Notes under the pieces: generated by a model
Databases searched by the model: none
Told to the model about the DNA's origin: nothing
Seen by the model: the letters and a program-made list of their open reading frames with translations, nothing else
In this document: positions 23,354 to 33,799 of the stretch, piece after piece
How positions within the stretch are numbered: position 1 is the first letter of the stretch
Layout of the letters: every line of letters begins with the position of its first letter
Position numbers and translations under genes: made by a program
Origin: Laburnicola sp. R22_1
Lineage: Eukaryota > Ascomycota > Dothideomycetes > Pleosporales > Didymosphaeriaceae
DNA length: 64,000 nt
Direction: 5' to 3'
Assembly: GCA_014281115.1 (NCBI GenBank)
Contig: JACONQ010000021.1
Location: forward strand, 310,001 to 374,000

Positions 23354-25763
23354 TAGCGTTCTAATAATTAAGGATAGCATATATTAAGTCACTAGTTCTT
23401 ATCCACTTTTAGAATAGAGAACCCTTGCAAATTAAAATAGACGCAAGTAACCTTGCACTAGGCGCCTATACAAAAAAATAGAAAATAGCACTCTATTATA
23501 TACTATTCACATAAGTTTAATAATGCTAAAATATAATATAACGTCTATAATAAGGAACTTTACACAATTATAAAGGCAATTAAGCATTAGAGGATCTATG
23601 CGCATAGTTATTTAGATCTTACAATCTTCACTAACTATAAGAACCTTATATAATTTACAATAATAAAAGAACTAACGCCACGCTAAGCTTATTAGCCAAA
23701 ATACTAAGATAGTACAAGTTTAAGATTATATATACCCTAGGCAGAGAAAATAGAAGAGCTAACACTCTTAGCTAACAAAGCGACCTTATAGGAGAAAAAT
23801 AAAAATATACTCCGCAATACTTTAATAAAACTAAAATAGATTACTTAAACTAATAATAGAACTTAAATAACTCCTAGTTATTACTAAAGAAGTACCTAAG
23901 GAAAAATAGACTAAGATTATCCAATAATATTATAATAATCCTATATACAGACACCTAGGCATTAAAAAGATAATAGAACTTCTCTAGCAAAACTACTTCT
24001 TTAAAAAAATTAAAGAGGCAGTAATAGTATATATCTATAAATATGTAAAATACTAATTTAATAACCACGCTACGGATCTTAAGTATAGAGAAATATATGC
24101 TATTAAAATACTAATAGCACTATAGAAAGATATTACTATAGACTTTGTTATAGAAATACTAAAATTCAAGGACCTAGTAATAGGAATTATATATAATACT
24201 ATATTAGTAATAGTCTATTAACTAACTAAATATATTAAACTAATACTCTATATAAAGACCACAACAGCAAGGAAATTCGCATTCTTTATCCTAGATTAAC
24301 TTATTACATATTACAGAATCCTAAAGATAATTATTAGCAACTAAGATAAGCTCTTTACCCTAAACTACTAAATAACGCTTATAGCACTTATTAAAACAAA
24401 ACAAAAGCTATTAATAGCTTATTATCTACAAATAGATACATAGATAGAATATATAAACTAAACTATAGAGACGTATCTATATATCTACTATAATAACTAG
24501 AAAAATAACTAGATTTTATTATTACCTATTGCGCAGTTAGTATATAACAATAGAGTTTTAGTAGTTATAAAATATACGCTATTTTATGCAAACTATAAAA
24601 GATATCTATATCTCTTTAATTAACTATTTCCTACAACAATTAAAATAGACAAAGCTATTAGTATAATAGAAAATATAAAGAAAATACATAAACAACTCTA
24701 AGCAAATCTTAAGAAAGCTTAATAGCAATTAATTTCCTATATAAACTAAAAATAAAAACAGCACCTTAGCTAAAGAAGGAAAATAAAGCATACCTACTTA
24801 CAAAGAACCTTTAAATCTAGAAAAAGAAACATAAGAAACTAAATTACGTTAAGGTTAGACTATTTTTTATTTCTAAATAAGCATTACTAGTTAACTACAA
24901 ACTAGAGCTACTACCTAATACTAGAATACACCTAGTATTCTATATAGACTGCTTAGAACCTATAGACCTAAAAATACTAGTTTAAACTACCTTCTATTAT
25001 AAGATTAAAGAAGAAAACAAATTTAAAATTAAACAAATTCTAGATTACATAAATAAGCTAAAAACATATCCTATTAAGTAAAAGGAACACTTATATAGCA
25101 AAAACACTTAGGAACCTATAGACTATCTAGGCAACTATTAATAGAAAATCTAGGACTATAATTAATAATAACTTACTAGGAATTTAAATAAGGGATACTA
25201 GCAAAACTATCTAGAAGATTTAGAGTTAACTATATAGTAAAAGAAAATCTAACTAATGCATCTACTACTATACAATTTAATAACTCCGCGTTTACTAATT
25301 TACCTTCTTTTACTAACTTATTAGCTAGACATAATATCTTCTTATGCGCACGCTCTTTAGCCTATACTAATATTCTTTTATTCCTTAATAACTAAGTAAT
25401 TATAGTTACTAACTTCTTTTTATCCTCTTTAACTTTCTTTCTATATTTCTTGCAAGTCTTATTAATTAATAACTAAGACATATCTACATACAGTTTTCTA
25501 GCACAGACATACTTAGCACATCTTAACCTAGAGTTTAGTATAATACAACACATAAGATTCTCTAAAGAATACTTTAGGTATAGAATTTCTATAATTATAT
25601 TAGCTTAAAGAATTTTGTTATATAAATAAAGCTAATAAAAATAAGAGTTAAATAGTATTATAGCTACTAGCTTAAAAAATCTAGAATATAGGGCTTACGC
25701 TTATATAATAGCAGCAAATTAGGCACATAATTTAAGGATAAATCTAATAAAAAGAGGGGATAA

Positions 25764-26235
25764 TATTAGAATCTAAGATCTAGGAAGAGGCCAAGACTAA
25801 TTTATATAGTCATTAATACTTATTATTAGATAATAAGAAATAAGATATAGTAGGACTATACTAATAGCGCTAATATTACATAATTAATAGTTAACTACTA
25901 TAATAGTTAACTACTAGCACATAACTAATAGTTAACTACCGCAATAGTTAATAAGCGAAAGTTAACTACTATAATAGTTAATAAGCAATAGTTTACTATC
26001 GCTACTATAGTATATAGGAGCCTAAGTATTACTCTTTAATACTTATATTTAACCTCTATTATTAATCTATTATTTAGATTACACTTAGGCCTTATTAATT
26101 TATTACTCTTATAATCTTTAATACTAACACCCCTTTAACTTACGTAAGTAGTTAAGACCCCTTGCCCTTATTAAGACGCTCTTGCCCAAGAACTAACCCT
26201 AGCTGCCAGAACTAGCTACCCCGTCGGTCTTAATA
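25764..26235 (+). repeat. 3' LTR of Gypsy-H
   Basis: 472 bp, same length as the 5' LTR. It is preceded by a polypurine tract AAAAAGAGGGGA (25749-25760), as expected for plus-strand priming. The first bases read TATTAG (TG changed to TA). Confidence 0.85.
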
Positions 26236-26289
26236 TGGGGCTACTTAAAACTAATAAGTAGAGGCAGTTTATACTTCTGCCTAGGAGGG
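26236..26289 (+). mobile_element. Family-B element, copy 1, right end
   Basis: TGGGGCTACTTAAAAC and the following 40 bp continue the family-B sequence exactly where the uninterrupted copy (inverted, 62534-62590) does, ending CCTAGGAGG. It is followed by the 13-bp target duplication at 26290-26302. Confidence 0.75.
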
Positions 26290-26302
26290 ATATAAACTAT
26301 AT

Positions 26303-26530
26303 AGTAAACTATATACTAAGTAGTATAATAATAATACTTCTAGTAGTATATTTACTATATTTTAAAAAATAAATATATATGGCGTTAAATTAACTACCTA
26401 GGGGTAGCACAATAAAGGCTTTTATCTTAAATAATATAACAAAAATGCAAAGCCCCCTAATTAATAATTAAAAAAGTATAAAAAGGTAGTTATAAAAATA
26501 CGCGTTTAAACTACTAAGTAAACTTAGTAG
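26303..26530 (-). repeat. Right arm of the family-A inverted repeat
   Basis: Inverted counterpart of 7590-7793. 26384-26490 matches the 138-bp family-A unit, and 26303-26383 pairs with 7698-7793. With the family-B insertion removed, the two arms would form a foldback of roughly 430 bp. A short palindrome (CTACTAAG/CTTAGTAG) lies at 26511-26530. Confidence 0.55.
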
Positions 26531-27863
26531 TCTTAATATAGGGCTACTTCTATAAGCAAACTTTTTATAAAAAGGCCACTTAGAACTTTAGTAGGGGAGA
26601 GATAAAACTTTAGTATAGCCACGCTATAGTTATTTATTCTTTCTCCACTATCTTAATTTATAAACTACTATCTAGATTATTACAAATAATATAAGTTAAT
26701 ATATTAATAAGTATATACTGCTTTACTTATAAGTAGGATAAGAGTAATACATATTAGATATACGTTTGTCGCTCTATTGCTATATTAAGGTTATTCTTAA
26801 TAAATTTTCTACTATCTCTCTACGCATACCTCTATGCCCTACTATCTATTCAGGGATTAATATTATTCCTAAAGAAGTACTTGCTATTACTAAAAGCATA
26901 TACTAAAGATTTGCGCTACTGCTACTAAGGTAATAATACTAGAGTTCTATTCTATCTATAAGATAACTATCTATAAAAGTCTAGTATACCTAACTATTTA
27001 TAAGGCAATTTTTATATACTAGCTAGATTAGCAGCTTATTTAGTTTATAAAAACTAAGAAAACTATGTTTCTACACTAGTAGATAAAATTGCTTCTTATT
27101 AGTAACAAAATCTAAGAAGAAAGATAAAAGGTAAAGAATAAGGTGTTTATTAATAATCTCTAGTATAATAAGAGTGTTATATAGATCTATAAGATTCTCT
27201 TAGTAGTTATATTAGCTTATCTAAGTAAGTACACTATATAAGTAGCGTGTAAGCGTAGATAACTAATAATAGTAGTAGTAATAAGCTAGATATACTATAT
27301 ACGCTATAAGTAAATCTTATATTAGGACTAGAAGCTTATAGGTATTAGAAGGTATAAGTAAGTTTAAACTATTGTCGCATTGCTAGATATTTAACGTTAG
27401 TTTTTAATTAGAATTAGGTGCTATATATAGTAGTATATAATAACCTTCTATCTTAACCTACTTTAACCTTCAACTAAAAACAAAGGTTAGAAAAGATATT
27501 TAATAAGCTAACAATAATAATAAATATAATAAAAGAATAAGTGCTTATATATACTTTTAATTATTCTATTCTATATATAATATAAAAGTCTAGTTTTACT
27601 TTTTTATAAAACTAGTATTGTATATATAAAATATCTAGAGTTAGTATATTTAAAATAGCATAAATAAAAATAATAATACTAGAGTTAGATTAATCCATAT
27701 AGTTATAGTATTAAATAATTACTTATATTTATATCTATCCTCTAATAAAATTTGCCTCTACTATTTATATTAATATTAGACTAAAATTAATATAAATATT
27801 GGCTAAAATTTATATAGACTAATTTTAAATACTATATAGACTTACTCTTTTTATTTACTAAAT
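26531..27863 (+). mobile_element. Family-K repeat, copy 1 (unclassified, truncated)
   Basis: 26790-27520 aligns with the minus strand of 64000-59900 once the family-B copy (62534-63850) and the pogo element (60515-62362) are removed. Shared blocks include CTATATTAAGGTTAT, CTAGAGTTCTATTCTAT and CTTATCTAAGTAAGTA. Plus-strand translation contains short stretches of ordinary composition (for example DKIASYQQQNLRRK near 27085-27125) but no recognised domain. It ends where the Copia LTR begins at 27864. Confidence 0.55.
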
Positions 27864-28151
27864 TGTTAAATAGGTACTCTACAGCTAGATATATAGACAT
27901 TAATATCTAATACTCTATATTAGTAAGTGTAAAGGGTGTATAGAATAATTATATAAGGAAAGGAAATAATATAATAGAATAACTTAGTATTAATTACTTA
28001 TATCTAGAAGGGGTGCAAATAGAAAGGAGAAAATCCTATAGCGCATAGGCCGTAATATATAGGCATTATATAATTCCTATATAATACTATTATATAATAA
28101 TATTAAAATCTTAATACTTTTAGGTGCCCTTGCCTATATAGTGTATAGACA
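27864..28151 (-). repeat. 3' LTR of Copia copy 2
   Basis: 288 bp, TGTC...AACA on the minus strand, strongly RIP-mutated compared with the 5' LTR of copy 1. The adjacent interior keeps the conserved inverted motif TAGCAAC/GTTGCTA-like just before the LTR. Confidence 0.82.
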
Positions 28152-30311
28152 CTACTAACTTGTTATTTTTAAGGTTGCTATTAGTAGTTCTTCCTTTCTT
28201 TATATAAACTATCTACTTACTAGTATTTACCCTATCTATATATTATTCCCTATCTATACGTCCCCCTAATCTCGCTAGTCTACTCTAGTTAGTAGAAAGA
28301 TTCTATTAAGTAACTATTTATTATATCTTACTACTATTTATTAGAGGCGTAATTAGGCTTATTAATAGTAGAGTAGCTATCTAGCTAATAGCGATTAAAG
28401 ATAAGATTATATAGTTAATAATACAATTGCGGTAGTAATATATTATCTCTATAGAGCCCTTTTACTTAGTTTATTCCTTATATAATAGATAGACCTATTT
28501 ATTTTATCTATTTAGGTAGTAATATTAGGTAATTGTATAACGTTAGATAAGGGGAAGATAAATGCTGATAAGAGGTAGAAATTAAGGTTTTAGACAAAAG
28601 AAAGAGGTATATAAGGTAGGCTTTCCTCCTTATATTCTTCTCTCTCTTATTTTTTACTTTAAATATCTCTCTATATATATCCCCTCTTCCTAGCTCTTTT
28701 TTCTTTTTATTAAGCTAATCCCCTATTTTATATAGCGCTAAACTATATCCCTTATTATATAATATCTTATCTTTATATAATACTAATTTAGTGTAGATAA
28801 TAGCGCTTATACTAGTAGGTCTTAACTAGCTAGGCCTCTCTAGCTTTAATACTACTATAGTAGCTCTTTTCGACAAAATATATATATTACTCTTCTAACT
28901 AGTTTCTAGGCAAACTATATATTTATTTAAGGCATCTCTATTAATATAAGTTTCTCTATTCTTTGCTTTTATATAGATACTAACTATAGAAAATAGGCTA
29001 AGGAGTTGCATGTTATATATCTGCCTTTATATAATATTAATATTATTCTTATAGCTAGTATAGACCTGTGTTTATAAGTTACTAAGCTTATTTAGCGTAA
29101 GGGCTACTTTTACGCGCTTCTTATCTAGTTGCGTAGTATTTTTAGGGGCACTACGTATACTTACTACTATAGTAGTAATTCTAGCCCTAGGTCCTTTACT
29201 AAGTATTGTATAATAGTAAACTTCTAGGTAGAATTGTGTAGTTCTTATATATAGTAGAGCTATAGTGCTAGGTGCAATTATCGCATAGAATAGGGCTAAA
29301 TAGTAGAATAGACACTTCTAGACATTGTCTATAAGTACTAAAATAAAAATTTCTCTCTAAATAAATGTGTGTTATATCTCTTCTCTTTCTATACAAATAA
29401 ATAAATAGAAAAAGTATATTTTTAAGAAGTATATGCGTATAGAAAAATTAAATAAATATATTATGTAAAAGAATAAATAAATAATAAGAAAATAGTCTTA
29501 TATAGAGGGTAGAAAAAGCTTGCGTAGGCGGGCTTAAGGTAATTTACTAATGCTTTAATAGTAATTATTAAAGTGTTGCTAAAGATTAAGGACTCTAGAG
29601 CCTAGTTTAAGGTCTTTTTATATAGGTATTAGTAAAGTTGTCCTTCTTATTAATCTATCTAATTTTAGAGATTTTGTAGTACTTGTACAATTTATAACGT
29701 AATATAATATTAATTATAAAACGCCTTTTATTTATAGTTCCTAGTTATATAAGGCAGTTATAGAGAGACTTTAGATCTATATAGATAACTATAGAAATTA
29801 GTAGTAGACTAAGTATACGTATAATCTTCTAGAGAGTTATACTAATAGTAATAGTATTATTAAAGCCTCTTACTATACTATATAGCTTACTAGTAAGAAT
29901 ACTCTTTATTACTTTATTATACTTAGTTAAATTCTAGTGTATAATATTTGCTAAGATATTAAAGTTATTACTATTACCTATATAATACTTATTACCTAGA
30001 GTAATTAGAAATTTTAGCTATAAGCTTAGGTCCTTATTATTAGTAAATAAGCTATTAGTAAAAATAAATAGCTTTGCGTAATAGAGATCTAATAGTATAA
30101 AGATAAGGCTATGCTTACTATTATTAATTTGCTATTAGATTTATGCGTTTAATACCTTAGTATCTTTATATAAGAATAATATAGTCTAAGTAGCAATAGA
30201 TAAATTAAATGCGGCTTCTACTTAGTATATAGATATATTACAGGCGCCTTATACACGCTGCTTTATATACTTTTAAGTAGTATCTTTATCTTTAGGGTTA
30301 ATTATGCAAAG

Positions 30312-30578
30312 TGTTAAATGGGCTCTATAGCTAGCTAATTGAACAGAATGGTTACACATTTAATTAGCAAGAGAGAGGGTTATACAGTGTACACAGCGTA
30401 CGGAGGGTAGGTAGAGTGAGGCAAATAGATTTGGTTGTTACTTGCTTGTCTTTCTATTAAGGTGCGGATGGAAAGGAGAAGACTCTGCAGCGCACGGGCA
30501 TCACGTGACGCTTACGTGATGCCTATCGTGCGAAAACCTCAACACTATAAGGAGCCTTGCCCGTACGGTGTACAGACA
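30312..30578 (-). repeat. Solo Copia LTR inside Copia pol, hardly mutated
   Basis: 267 bp on the minus strand, TGTCTGTACACC...TTTAACA, flanked by CAAAG on both sides (30307-30311, 30579-30583). Excising it plus one duplication makes the pol sequence of copy 2 colinear with copy 1 near 51480-51500. It retains many CpG and CpA sites. It contains an inverted repeat GGCATCACGT / ACGTGATGCC with a 7-nt loop (30497-30523). It is the product of LTR-LTR recombination of a later insertion of the same family. Confidence 0.88.
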
Positions 30579-32493
30579 CAAAGGCCCTTTACTTATCCTT
30601 TCTATATAATAACTATAGTATTATATATAAGCTAAATTCTTCTACTATTAAACTTAATAGGTTAGTTCTAAGCAAGAATAGTTTTATTCTTTATATAGAA
30701 GGCTGCTTTTATTAGCTCTTCTTCTTTTCTTTGTGCAAAGTTCTTATTAATAATACTAAGAGTATTATCTATTTAAAGGCTAGTAATCCTAAAGATATAC
30801 TTTCCTTTATTAGTAATAAGCAAATATAGGTTATATAACGAAGTCTTTATACTAAGTTTCTCTTTATAGTAGTTATAGTAGGTCTTAAACTAGTAAAGAC
30901 CTAATTTAGCTACACTATAGAGTAGTTATATAATATAAAAAATTATATTTAGTAGAAAGTTTATGCGTAATTTCTTAGGTAGTCTAGTATAGAGCGTGCA
31001 ATTTAGCTTGTTAGTAGACTAAATATAGGCCTAGGTAATATCTCTTAGCTTAAAATACATTTTATATATTGCCTAAAGGCTTGTTCCTAATGTAAGGAGT
31101 AGACGCTAGCTTATCCTTTAGATAGTAGGTAATTAGATAAGAATTTTATCCTTCTTCTTATTAAAGTAGCTAGTAAACATAAGGCGGGATTTCTTATATA
31201 GTTAAGTAGTCTTACCCTTAACTTCTTATATAAGGCGAAGGTTAAAAATTCTGCCTTTATACTTAGATAGGTTAAAGAAAAGAATTTTAAATATACTATT
31301 AGCAATAAAAGCGTCTATCTCTATATAATCTAAGTTTTTAAAAAGTGCTCTAGGTGTTATAATTACACTTTCTATATAGAGCTTTAGAGATAGTTTCTAA
31401 TTATTTATCTCCTTCTAGGAAAGAAATATAGTATCCTTCCTTATATGGCCTCTCTTCTTCTTCTCTAGAAGATCTCTTTATATAGGAGCGATATTATCTA
31501 CTTTATATAATAGTAAGAGAGTATAATTATTTATATAATAGTATAGCTTAACTTGCGTATAGTAAAACTTCACTAAACTATTTTTAAGGTTAAAGATTAT
31601 ATCTCTATCTTTAATACCCTTAATCTTATATAGGCCTATCTATTTACCTTTTTCTTTCTAGACTATAACCTTAAATTTAAGTAAAAGCTTAAGGGCTTTA
31701 TTTGCTACTAATAGACTATTATAGGTGTTTAGCATAAAATTAATATTAGTTTTATCTCTTTCTTTCTATAATATCTTTATTACTTTATTACAGCATTTGC
31801 GCATATAATAATATTAGATAATAGAAAAGAGTCTATGCTAATTCTAGGATATATGCTAAAGACTAGTAGTGTAGATATAAGGCTATCTAGGCCTATAGTA
31901 TTATTAATAGCTTTAATAGCTATCTAGAGAATATCCTTCTTATCTATATAGTTTTCTAGTTTAGCTTTAAAAATATTAAAGGCTTTATAGAAAGGTGTGT
32001 ATAAACGCTTAACCTTTTCTATTATCTAATATACTTCTATAAGTATCTGCCTATAGTTTATGCTAATAATTTTTATATAGTTTCTAAACTTATCTAATAT
32101 AAAGTTTGTACTAGGGTTATATTAAACATCTTCGTCGTGTAGAGATTCTAACCAAGGTCGAGTCCGCACCATACACAGAGAGGAGTAAAATAGGAGGCAC
32201 TAAAACCTATTACCTAGCACACAGTAGTAGTAACAAAATATACACAAAATAACGATAATTTTATTATCAACTTTCTTTACAGCAGCATCGTCGACAGCAG
32301 TTAATAGACAGTCTGCCATCTGGCATAACTAAGTCACATGTTATCTCTTAACTAGTAGACCGTTAGAGAGCCGCAGTGGACCGCGGAGTCGCAACCGCGG
32401 GAGTAGTGTGGGCGATGGGACGCTTAACCATGGTTTGGTTGTCGCGTTTGTAACCTGGCAGCAGCGCAACCATGGTTCGCTGTACGCACAGCG

Positions 32494-32499
32494 TATAAA
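32494..32499 (+). promoter_or_regulatory. Putative TATA box of element X
   Basis: TATAAA within GCGTATAAAGTCTGC, 108 bp before the ATG at 32602, followed by a C/A- and CT-rich leader. Confidence 0.4.
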
Positions 32500-32601
32500 G
32501 TCTGCCTGCTCTTGCGATGTTGGCAACGCCTAGTACACCAAATCTTTATCTTTAACACACAACCACCACCACTATCTTTTAAATCTAGCTCTTTATCCAT
32601 T

Positions 32602-33111
32602 ATGTTTAGCGACGCGACAATATTCTAGCGGCCTAACTACACCACTTCTTCCACACAGGGCAGCACAGCTGTGGTGGAGTTCTAAGAGTATATAAAGGAT
32701 TGGCTAGGCAAAGTCAAGGACAATCCCTAGAGATTTAGCGATCTTGTACGGCAAGCAGGGTTGTTAGAGGGGCCTCTTAATCTCAACATCTTTAACAACA
32801 CCCGGCCCCAGCTATTTAGGCCCTATTAGCTAGTCCTACAACTCTGGATCCTAGAGTGCAAAGCACTCCTTTAGTACCTAGATAGAGGGTTAGGTTGGGC
32901 GTTTATACTGCAACAACAGGACAAAGCAGAGGCATTACTAGAGAAGCTTAAAGACAAGGACTGGCAAAGTAAAGGCACAGGGCGGCTGCCAGACAATGAG
33001 CGGCGGTTCCTTAGGGACTGCAGGAGTTCGAAAGCGCAGCTGTGGCGCAAGAAGCTTATGGACGCAGTGGCGATCATCCGGGGTGCTGTTAAGGCGGGGG
33101 ACCGCGACTAA
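32602..33111 (+). pseudogene. 169-codon reading frame of element X, unknown protein
   Basis: ATG 32602 to TAA 33109-33111, exactly 170 codons with no frameshift. Five internal stops, four TAG and one TAA, all one C-to-T from CAG/CAA Gln. This supports a real protein-coding past on this strand. The product is hydrophilic and probably helical: Gln-rich early part, YIKDWLGKVKDN, a Leu-rich middle (LQLWILECKALL), then a Lys/Arg-rich C-terminal third (EKLKDKDWQSKG, RRFLRDCRSS, LWRKKLMDAV). No Cys/His finger, no catalytic motif, no membrane segment. I do not recognise a family. A TATA box lies 108 bp upstream and a pyrimidine-rich leader precedes the ATG. Confidence 0.65.
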
Positions 33112-33528
33112 GCGATAAGGGTAAGAGTGAGCGGCGGCGGCGGGAGCACGGGGGAGATAGGCAGCAGCGAGGTCCTGGGGGGCGGAATACGGCTCGCCGG
33201 TTGCAAGGAAGATCCACTATAGGAGAGAGTTAACAAAATGGTTGGGTTAGTTGCTGTTATAATTGTTATTGTTGTTGTTGCAGCGAAAAATGTTGTCAAA
33301 GAAATTATCGATTACGTAACATGGTGGTTGGTCAAACAGCCGGCCTGGGATCACGTGACATCACGGATTGACCCCGGGGAGAAGTACTAGAGTTATATAT
33401 AATATAGTTAGGTAGACCTTAGTAGATATTAATCTAGTATTTATAGAGGGCTTTCTACACATCTTATATAAATATTAATTTTAAGAAGATTATAGCTTAA
33501 AATAATATATCTATATCTATAATATATA

Positions 33529-33776
33529 TGTAAGGCCTTCTTATTACTTAACTGGCCTAATAGGGCCTTATGTCTCCTTTAGGCCTAGTGGGGGTTTAGA
33601 TAAAAACCCCTTACTTTAGATAAGAGTAGGTAGCGATTTATCTTATCACTACTTACCTTCTAATATTATTCTATTCTGCCTTATTAACTATTAGGCGTTC
33701 TAGTAGCGCCCTTATATTTAAATCGCTTCCTTATAGATAGTAGTAGAATTCTTACCACTATAATAGCAATATATAA
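33529..33776 (+). repeat. Putative 5' LTR of Gypsy-J
   Basis: Starts TGTAAGGCC. The part from AGTGGGGGTTTAGATAAA (33588) to AATAGCAATAT (33772) aligns with the inverse of 58955-59125. The end coordinate is approximate because CA has probably become TA. Confidence 0.6.
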
Positions 33777-33799
33777 GTCTAGTAAACGCCTTACCTTTA

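Larger units (their letters stand above)
19503..25200 (+). pseudogene. Gypsy-H protease-RT-RNase H-integrase remnant (interrupted)
   Basis: Plus-strand translation with stops read through gives the protease region near 19690-19930 (ALLDLGVQKDYVS with the Asp-Ser/Thr-Gly triad altered; later ILGMPQF). RT runs about 20340-21240 with YIDN at 20886-20897, the YxDD box with its last Asp changed. RNase H starts after the Tc1 insertion (IKIDASNLALGAY near 23430). Integrase runs about 23900-24800 with a conserved H-and-C zinc region, a catalytic segment (DITIDFVIEI) and the C-terminal tail. Reading continues across the 20190-20327 and 21243-23353 insertions. Original frames were continuous; only RIP stops break them. 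Confidence 0.8.
8543..26235 (+). mobile_element. Gypsy-H: Ty3/Gypsy LTR retrotransposon carrying three later insertions
   Basis: Two 472-bp LTRs (8543-9014, 25764-26235) bound an interior that encodes gag, protease, RT, RNase H and integrase on the plus strand. It is interrupted by Gypsy-I (10899-19497), a 138-bp repeat (20190-20327) and a Tc1 element (21243-23353). The five bases before the element (TAGAG) and after it (TGGGG) are the expected duplication after two G-to-A changes. The host sequence (family B) resumes exactly as in the uninterrupted copy near 62600. Without nested DNA it is about 6.8 kb, normal for the family. All frames are broken by RIP-type stops. Confidence 0.85.
32123..33383 (+). 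mobile_element. 1,261-bp insertion of unknown class with 15-bp target duplication (element X)
   Basis: Inserted in Copia copy 2. GTACTAGGGTTATAT (32108-32122) and GTACTAGAGTTATAT (33384-33398) flank it, differing by one G/A. The uninterrupted site in copy 1 (about 49933-49965 inverted) has a single version. Composition is normal and GC-rich, unlike the host. There are no terminal inverted or direct repeats, no poly(A) and no TA duplication. It has a leader with TATAAA (32494-32499), one reading frame (32602-33111) and a GC-rich 3' part with a (TTG)n-like tract near 33265. The long duplication suggests target-primed retroposition by a LINE-type machinery, which is inference. Confidence 0.75.
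27864..33528 (-). mobile_element. Copia element, copy 2 (5'-incomplete), with two later insertions
   Basis: Reads on the minus strand as a decayed copy of 46563-53944. The 3' LTR is at 27864-28151. Interior 28152-30306, 30584-32107 and 33399-33528 aligns in order with about 53656 down to 49833 of the full copy. Two insertions split it: a solo LTR (30312-30578, duplication CAAAG) and a 1,261-bp element (32123-33383, 15-bp duplication). The 5' third of the element is not found beyond 33529, where a Gypsy LTR starts. Confidence 0.85.
28152..33528 (-). pseudogene. Copia pol remnant (integrase to RNase H)
   Basis: Minus-strand translation parallels copy 1: integrase core (33528-31700, interrupted), the region toward RT, and RNase H (about 30270-29500, with FTNSLFTNNKDLSL where the family has a catalytic Asp). 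A non-coding 3' tail runs to the LTR. Hundreds of Gln/Trp codons read as stops. The GAG-pre-integrase and gag parts are missing. Confidence 0.75.

Noticed and set aside
30312..30578. 5' LTR of Copia copy 2
   Set aside because: First reading suggested an internally deleted element, but pol sequence continues on both sides and CAAAG duplications flank it, so it is a separate solo LTR.
32341..33299. Minus-strand frames opposite element X
   Set aside because: The plus strand shows a frameshift-free gene whose stops are all Gln-derived; the minus frames are short and low in complexity.
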